NCBI GenBank assembly: GCA_026914155.1
Contig: JAPPGH010000056.1
Coordinates: 1 to 64,000, forward strand
Direction of reading: 5' to 3'
DNA: 64,000 bases
Origin: Candidatus Palauibacter rhopaloidicola
Lineage (GTDB): Bacteria > Gemmatimonadota > Gemmatimonadetes > Palauibacterales > Palauibacteraceae
Both the position numbers and the translations under genes were made by a program. Positions 59,695 to 64,000 of the stretch are shown one piece after another. Positions within the stretch are counted from its first letter, which is position 1, and the number at the start of each line of letters is the position of its first letter. Below the pieces are notes generated by a model that saw only the letters and a program-made list of their open reading frames with translations, ran no database searches and was not told where the DNA came from.

Positions 59695-60675
59695 GTGAAA
59701 GTCGTCGTCGCCGATCTGTGGCCCGGCCGCACGGCCGAACTCGCGGAGGTCGCCCCGGGCGTGGACCTCGTCGTCGTCGGAGACGGACAGGCCGCGGCAG
59801 CCGAGGCGCACGACGCCGACGCGGTCCTCGGCGTGCTGAACGCGGACATCCTCGCCGCCGGCGACCGGCTCCGCTGGGTACAGCTCGCCTCGGCCGGCGT
59901 CGAACGCTACCTCGCGTTGCCCGGGCTCTCCGACGCCGAGAACCTCGTCATCACCAACGCCCAGCGGATCTTCGCACCGGGCGGCGCGGAGCACGCGCTC
60001 GGCATGGCGCTCGTGCTGGCGCGACGGTTCCACACGGCGCTCGACCTGCAGCGCGAGCGGCGCTGGGACATCCGGCCGCTGACCGGGCCGTCTCCCTACC
60101 GCGGCGAGGGCAGCCAGCTACTCGAACTTCGCGGCCGCACGATGCTCGTCATCGGACTCGGCGGGATCGGAACGGAAACCGCCCGCATCGCGCACGGGAT
60201 CGGCATGCGGGTCATCGCCACACGGAACAGCAGTCGCGAAGGGCCCGATTTCGTGGAGCGGGTCGGGCTGGCGTCGGAACTGCTGGATCTGGTTCCCGAG
60301 GCGGACGTCATCGTCAACGCCCTGCCGCTCACGCCGGAGACGGACGGCGTCATCGACGAGGCCTTCTTCGAGCTGACGCGGCCCACCGCGCTCTACATCA
60401 CCCTCGGCCGCGGACGCACAACGAACACGGCGGCGCTCGTCCGCGCGCTGAGGGAGGGCCGGATCGCGGGCGCGGGGCTGGACGTGGTGGATCCCGAGCC
60501 GCTCCCGCGGGACCACGTCCTCTGGTCGATGCCGAACGTGATCATCACGCCGCACCTCGGCGGCGACTCCGATGAACACATGGAGCGGATGTGGACGCTC
60601 TTCCGCGAGAACCTGCGCCGCTTCGCGGCCGGCGAGCGGCTCCTGGCCGTCGTCGACCGGGAGCGCGGCTACTAG
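59695..60675 (+). CDS. D-2-hydroxyacid dehydrogenase (NAD-dependent), possible lipoprotein form
   Basis: The enzyme reduces 2-oxo acids to D-2-hydroxy acids. The NAD-binding fold is LVIGLGGIGTETARIAHGIG; the substrate/catalytic elements are RGRTTNTAALVRAL (Arg region), DVVDPEPLP with acidic residues, and TPHLGGDS with the catalytic histidine. GTG 59695 gives 326 residues, the normal length. However, the frame continues upstream through RSLVAALAVAGC (Cys from 59578), a convincing lipobox, without an ATG, GTG or TTG start. A non-canonical start (for example CTG 59542) or a frameshift from the previous gene would make an anchored form. Confidence 0.82.
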   Translation: MKVVVADLWPGRTAELAEVAPGVDLVVVGDGQAAAAEAHDADAVLGVLNADILAAGDRLRWVQLASAGVERYLALPGLSDAENLVITNAQRIFAPGGAEHALGMALVLARRFHTALDLQRERRWDIRPLTGPSPYRGEGSQLLELRGRTMLVIGLGGIGTETARIAHGIGMRVIATRNSSREGPDFVERVGLASELLDLVPEADVIVNALPLTPETDGVIDEAFFELTRPTALYITLGRGRTTNTAALVRALREGRIAGAGLDVVDPEPLPRDHVLWSMPNVIITPHLGGDSDEHMERMWTLFRENLRRFAAGERLLAVVDRERGY

Positions 60676-60696
60676 CGCGGCTAACGCGGCTTCCGG

Positions 60697-61569
60697 CTAG
60701 CCGCCGCGGACCTGGAACGTGAGCGTGGCCCAGTTCGACTCGTAGTCGAGGTCAGGCTCCGACGGCGTCTCCACCATGTGAATCGTCCGGATGTACCACC
60801 TGCCCCCGCCGACGAGCGGGATCGTCGCGACGCCGTCCGCGTTCGTGCGAACGTCGACTGCCTCGTCGTGTGCACCGGTCTCGTCGTGCGAGTGGGGGTT
60901 GAATTCGTAGTTCGCGTAAAGGAGCGCGTTCTCGACCGGTTCGCCCGCGCGGAGGAAGCGCACCTCGAGCTCGTCGCCGACGACGAGATCGTACGGATTC
61001 TGCAGCGGGATGATCTCCACCGGATAGCCGAGTTCCTCCGCCCATTCGCCGCTTCGGTCGTCGCCCACCTGGACGATCGCCTTCACGTGCTTGCTGTAGC
61101 GCTCGACTGCGTCGTCGTCCGTCTTCCCTGCCGCTTCGCGCTGCGCGATCTCGTCGACCAGGCCCTCGTGAGCCAGGTATTCGTAGAAAGCCGTCGCATC
61201 GAGCGGGATCACGCGGGCCGCCGTGGACACGCCGATCGTGTAGGTCCCGGCCGAGCCCGTCTCAAACGTCAGCAGCGCCGTGTCGACGCTGTCCGCGTGC
61301 CAGTGGAACATCGCCGTGTCGCGCCACGCCTCGGTCGGTGGGTGTACGACCCCATCCGGTCCCACGATGCTCACATCCAGCATGCGGTCGCGCGTGATGT
61401 GGTTCTCGCTCTCGTCGAAGTCTCCGTTGAAGAGCGCAACGACGTTCGTCGAGTTCGGCTCCAGGAAGAAACTCTCGAGCTTCAGGTACATCGTGTGCGC
61501 CCGCGCCGTCGCGACGATGGCGACGGTCAGCGCTGCGGTCGTCAACAGAACACGGCGTCCTACGGTCAT
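60697..61569 (-). CDS. DUF4198 secreted protein
   Basis: The 290-residue exported protein has a signal ending near ARAHTMYLK. DUF4198 is recognised by HTMYLKLESFFLEPNS, NALLYANYEFNPHSHD and a C-terminal TNADGVATIPLVGGGRWYIR, which is a CNA-B or metal-binding beta-sandwich like those found with nickel or cobalt uptake genes. The His-rich HSHDETGAHDE segment is compatible with metal binding. ATG 61569 has GGGAG eight bases upstream; a TTG at 61575 would add two residues. Confidence 0.8.
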   Translation of the reverse strand: MTVGRRVLLTTAALTVAIVATARAHTMYLKLESFFLEPNSTNVVALFNGDFDESENHITRDRMLDVSIVGPDGVVHPPTEAWRDTAMFHWHADSVDTALLTFETGSAGTYTIGVSTAARVIPLDATAFYEYLAHEGLVDEIAQREAAGKTDDDAVERYSKHVKAIVQVGDDRSGEWAEELGYPVEIIPLQNPYDLVVGDELEVRFLRAGEPVENALLYANYEFNPHSHDETGAHDEAVDVRTNADGVATIPLVGGGRWYIRTIHMVETPSEPDLDYESNWATLTFQVRGG

Positions 61570-61690
61570 TTCCAATACTCCCGGTCGGCAACTCTTCAGG
61601 TCTCCGGCGTGTCGATGAACATGACAGGATCAGCCCGAGTTCGGCCATAGCGTTCGTATCCCGGCCACCTGTCTCGCTGTTTTCACGCAG

Positions 61691-61745
61691 TTGACGTGCG
61701 CAAGTCCGGATTCACATACTCTAAAATACAGAGTGCTCTGCAGAG
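61691..61745 (+). promoter_or_regulatory. Promoter/operator of the membrane protein-winged helix operon
   Basis: TTGACG (61691-61696) is a -35 candidate, with a TACTCT or TAAAAT -10 about 20-25 bases further, so spacing is not ideal. Over and just after it lie two palindromes: ACTCT-AAAATAC-AGAGT (61718-61734) and CTCTGCAGAG (61736-61745). The shared half-site CTCT/AGAG suggests a dimeric winged-helix regulator, most simply the one encoded second in the operon. Confidence 0.6.
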
Positions 61746-61753
61746 AGGATTCG

Positions 61754-62371
61754 ATGAGCGAAGCGAACGCAAGACAGCGGATGGGAGACGACCTGGCGGT
61801 CATCCGTCGGCTGATGGAGGACGCACGGGAGACGGTGTCGAACAACGGCTGGCACTATGTGTTGTGGGGCAGCGTGCTCGCGGTCGCCGAGGTCTTCGAC
61901 TACTGGGCGGAGAGCGGCGCGCTTCCCGTCTCGCCCCGTGTTGTCTGGAGCACCGCACTCGGACTCGGCTGGGGGATCTCCATACTGCTGCGCCGTTGGA
62001 GCCGAAAGCACGCCGCGGTCGACTCGTTGGCCAACAGGATTCTCGGCGCAATCTGGATCGGATGCGGCCTTGGGTTGATGCTGCTCGGACTCTGCGGGGC
62101 CCAGACCGGAACGCTGCCGGGCCCGATCACTCCGGCGGTGATGACCATGCCGATCGGGACGGCCTTCTTTGCGTCGTCCTCTCTGTGCGATCGCGCGTTG
62201 TTCCGGGTGTTGGCCATCTCCTGGTGGGCCCTGGGTGGCGCGATGCTGATCTGGCCGCACCCCGCCAACAATCTGGTGATGTCGGCCGGACTGATCCTGT
62301 TCATGGCGGGACCGGGGTTTCTGTTGACCCGCCGCGCCGGGAAACCCGCCCGGATGGAGCTTGTCGCATGA
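61754..62371 (+). CDS. Multi-helix membrane protein, partner of a winged-helix regulator
   Basis: The 205-residue protein has about 45 N-terminal cytoplasmic residues including a helix (MGDDLAVIRRLMEDARETV), followed by five to six hydrophobic helices: YVLWGSVLAVAEVFDYW, VVWSTALGLGWGISILL, ILGAIWIGCGLGLMLLGL, AVMTMPIGTAFFASS and LVMSAGLILFMAGPGFLL. I do not recognise the family, but a membrane protein coupled by ATGA to a small winged-helix regulator is a common two-gene arrangement. ATG 61754 is behind AGAGAGGA. Confidence 0.75.
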   Translation: MSEANARQRMGDDLAVIRRLMEDARETVSNNGWHYVLWGSVLAVAEVFDYWAESGALPVSPRVVWSTALGLGWGISILLRRWSRKHAAVDSLANRILGAIWIGCGLGLMLLGLCGAQTGTLPGPITPAVMTMPIGTAFFASSSLCDRALFRVLAISWWALGGAMLIWPHPANNLVMSAGLILFMAGPGFLLTRRAGKPARMELVA

Positions 62372-62697
62372 CGCCATATGACTACCGCGATCTCGATCCG
62401 TTGATTCACTCAAGGATCCGACTCTCGGTCCTCGCCATTCTCGCCAGTGTCGAGGATGCGGAGTTCACGTACCTGCGGGACCAGGTCAAGACCACCGACG
62501 GCAACCTTGGAGCGCACCTTCGCAAGCTTGAGGACGCGGGGTACGTTCGCGTGAGCAAGAGCTTTGTCGGCCGGAGACCCGTCACGAGATACCGGACAAC
62601 CGAGACGGGGCGCGGGGCCTTCCGGGACTACGTCGGCCGTCTGGAGTGGATCCTGCATTCGCTGCCGCCGGATGCGGACCATCGCGAGGCAGGCTGA
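62368..62697 (+). CDS. Winged-helix transcriptional regulator (HTH_34/ArsR-like)
   Basis: The 109-residue DNA-binding protein is almost entirely one winged helix: IRLSVLAILASVEDAEFTYLR, then KTTDGNLGAHLRKLEDAGYVRV (recognition helix GNLGAHLRKLE), the wing VGRRPVTRYRTTETGR, and a C-terminal dimer helix. It probably represses its own operon by binding the palindromes at 61718-61745. Start overlaps the previous stop (ATGA). Confidence 0.88.
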   Translation: MTPYDYRDLDPLIHSRIRLSVLAILASVEDAEFTYLRDQVKTTDGNLGAHLRKLEDAGYVRVSKSFVGRRPVTRYRTTETGRGAFRDYVGRLEWILHSLPPDADHREAG

Positions 62698-62707
62698 AGC
62701 CGTCAAG

Positions 62708-64000
62708 ATGCAGGGGGCGGCTCTCCTCACGGTCTGGATCTGCATCTTTACCCTCGTACCGGCCGGCCTCCCCGGACAGGAGTCGTCCCGTGTGCAGGGA
62801 AGTGTACGCGAGCCTGCGGGGGGAGCGATTGGCGGGGCGGACGTGTTCCTGCTCGAGACGCTGGAAGGGGCGCTCACGGATTCCGCGGGCGTCTTCAGCT
62901 TCGAATCCGCCGCGGAGGGTCCGGTGACGCTGGTGGTGCAGCGTTTCGGGTACCTGGAGGTTAGACGGACAATACAACTCCCACGCGCGGCTCCTGTCCC
63001 GATCGTCATGGAACTGGCGCCGGTGGCGCTGGAGCCGATCCGCGTCGAAGCCGGCACCTATCGGTTGGGCAGCCTCCCCGACGTCATTCTCAGCGACCTC
63101 GATGTCGTGCGCACGCCCGGGGCGGCGGCAGACCCTTTCCGGGCGATCCAGACGTTCCCGGGACTCCAGAACGTCGGAGAGGGAGCGGGGCTCTTCGTGC
63201 GCGGGGGCGACCTGTCCGAGACCCGAGTGATGCTGGACGGAGCCACGGTCATCTCTCCATTCCGGCTCGATACCGATCGGACCGTCTCGTTCGGGCGCTT
63301 CGACCCCTTTCAACTGCAGGGCACGCACTTCTCGGCGGGCGGCTTCGGCGTGGAATACGGCGACGCCCTCTCCGCCGTGGCCGATCTCCGCAGCGTGGGC
63401 AAGCCGACGCGGAGCGAACTCAATCTGGGCGCTTCCGTGGCCGGAGTGTCGGGGCGGGCGGCCCTCGACGCGTCCGAGTCTCTGGGCGGGTGGGTGACGG
63501 TGTCACGCTCGGACACCGACCTGCTGATGCGTCTCAACGGACGCAGGTCGGAGTTCGATCAGGTTCCCGCTTCAACCGACCTGAGCGCAGGCGCGGAATG
63601 GTCCTACCGCAACAGTGGCAACGTGAAGGCGTTCGGGTTGTATCAGACCGACCGCGTCGGCGTCCTGATCGACGACCCCGGGCACTCGGGCACCTACCGG
63701 TCGGACGCGCGAGCGGATCTTCTTGCCGTCTCCGGTTTCGACGCGTTCGGGGCGTTCGGCGTGACGTGGAGCGTGGCAACCAGCGGGTCGCGGAAGGATG
63801 AGGATTTTGGAGCGTTCCGCCTCGAACGGGAGGACAGGCTCACGCAGGCACGCGTGAAGCTCGACGTCCATGTGGTCCGTGGTGTCGCGCTGGCCGGCGG
63901 GACCGAATTCGAGGGCCGGAACGCAGACATCGCCGGCGCGGTGCCGGCGGGTTCGCACGACAACGCGCCCGGCGCGCCGACGACGGTCTTCCGCAGCCGC
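62708..64000 (+). CDS. TonB-dependent receptor with carboxypeptidase-regulatory-like N-domain (partial)
   Basis: The frame is open to the end of the window (431 codons), so the C-terminal barrel is missing. A signal peptide (to about LPGQE) is followed by a CarboxypepD_reg-like domain (RVQGSVREPAGGAIGGADVFL; TDSAGVFSFE) and the plug: IQTFPGLQNVGEGAGLFVRGG, SETRVMLDGATVI, and FSAGGFGVEYGDALSAVADL. It then enters barrel strands. It probably imports a large nutrient such as a siderophore, glycan or peptide. ATG 62708 is used; ATG 62672, overlapping the regulator gene, is also in frame. Confidence 0.82.
   Translation, partial: MQGAALLTVWICIFTLVPAGLPGQESSRVQGSVREPAGGAIGGADVFLLETLEGALTDSAGVFSFESAAEGPVTLVVQRFGYLEVRRTIQLPRAAPVPIVMELAPVALEPIRVEAGTYRLGSLPDVILSDLDVVRTPGAAADPFRAIQTFPGLQNVGEGAGLFVRGGDLSETRVMLDGATVISPFRLDTDRTVSFGRFDPFQLQGTHFSAGGFGVEYGDALSAVADLRSVGKPTRSELNLGASVAGVSGRAALDASESLGGWVTVSRSDTDLLMRLNGRRSEFDQVPASTDLSAGAEWSYRNSGNVKAFGLYQTDRVGVLIDDPGHSGTYRSDARADLLAVSGFDAFGAFGVTWSVATSGSRKDEDFGAFRLEREDRLTQARVKLDVHVVRGVALAGGTEFEGRNADIAGAVPAGSHDNAPGAPTTVFRSR

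Noticed and set aside
1-64000. CRISPR array, rRNA or tRNA genes
   Set aside because: No regularly spaced repeats, no conserved rRNA segments and no cloverleaf ending in CCA were found on reading through; very short or degenerate RNA genes could have been missed.

Overview
The window is a GC-rich chromosomal stretch (about two thirds G+C by eye) from a Gram-negative-type bacterium. Outer-membrane porins, a TonB-dependent receptor, an RND outer-membrane factor and many lipoproteins point to a diderm. The gene repertoire (DUF3500, DUF1028, LVIVD-repeat and DUF305 proteins, S9 peptidase, PQQ dehydrogenases, amidohydrolases, many secreted proteins of unknown function) is what I would expect of Gemmatimonadota. 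That placement is inference from gene content; no rRNA or tRNA gene was found.

Layout. 1-2040: a lower-GC accessory segment with a promoter, a perfect 12-bp hairpin, a small single-TM ORF and a SAP-domain/FokI-like PD-(D/E)XK nuclease. It abuts a FAD amine-oxidase-type gene that loses its 3' part exactly there. 3.0-6.5 kb: a PQQ sugar dehydrogenase, a class IV aminotransferase (D-amino-acid type) and a secreted serine hydrolase. 6.5-12.1 kb: a polyamine-type ABC importer on the minus strand with two tandem paralogous binding proteins; a MITE-like palindromic element sits between its two permease genes. 13.4-21.4 kb: a minus-strand run of Amt, circularly permuted ATP-grasp, alpha-E protein, transglutaminase, TorF-type porin, and a protein fusing an outer-membrane efflux factor to a DUF1028 Ntn-hydrolase domain and a TPR tail.

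21.5-28.3 kb: an OprP-like porin, then a partner-switching module (STAS antagonist, RsbW-like kinase, receiver-PP2C phosphatase) whose phosphatase is translationally coupled to a periplasmic binding protein and a sensor histidine kinase. 28.3-34.9 kb: amidohydrolase, DUF305 lipoprotein, LVIVD protein, two small membrane proteins, and an exported FMN hydroxy-acid oxidase carrying a CxxCH haem motif. 35.2-43.6 kb: a complete MoxR/DUF58/Bat (aerotolerance-type) operon with overlapping genes.

43.6-48.8 kb: AlkA-type glycosylase, a circularly permuted D-amino-acid oxidase, a MerR regulator divergent from an ARPP-1 protein with a clear operator/promoter between them, and a TetA-like MFS pump. 48.8-62.7 kb: S9A peptidase, cytochrome c/PHM-like oxidase divergent from a PQQ alcohol dehydrogenase, several secreted proteins, a D-2-hydroxyacid dehydrogenase, a DUF4198 protein, and a two-gene membrane protein/winged-helix operon with palindromic operators. 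The window ends inside a TonB-dependent receptor.

The strongest leads for undescribed biology are the nuclease island at the left edge, the outer-membrane-factor/DUF1028 fusion, the permuted D-amino-acid oxidase, the flavin/c-haem hydroxy-acid oxidase and the MITE-like element. Gene products were assigned by reading motifs only; no database search was possible.
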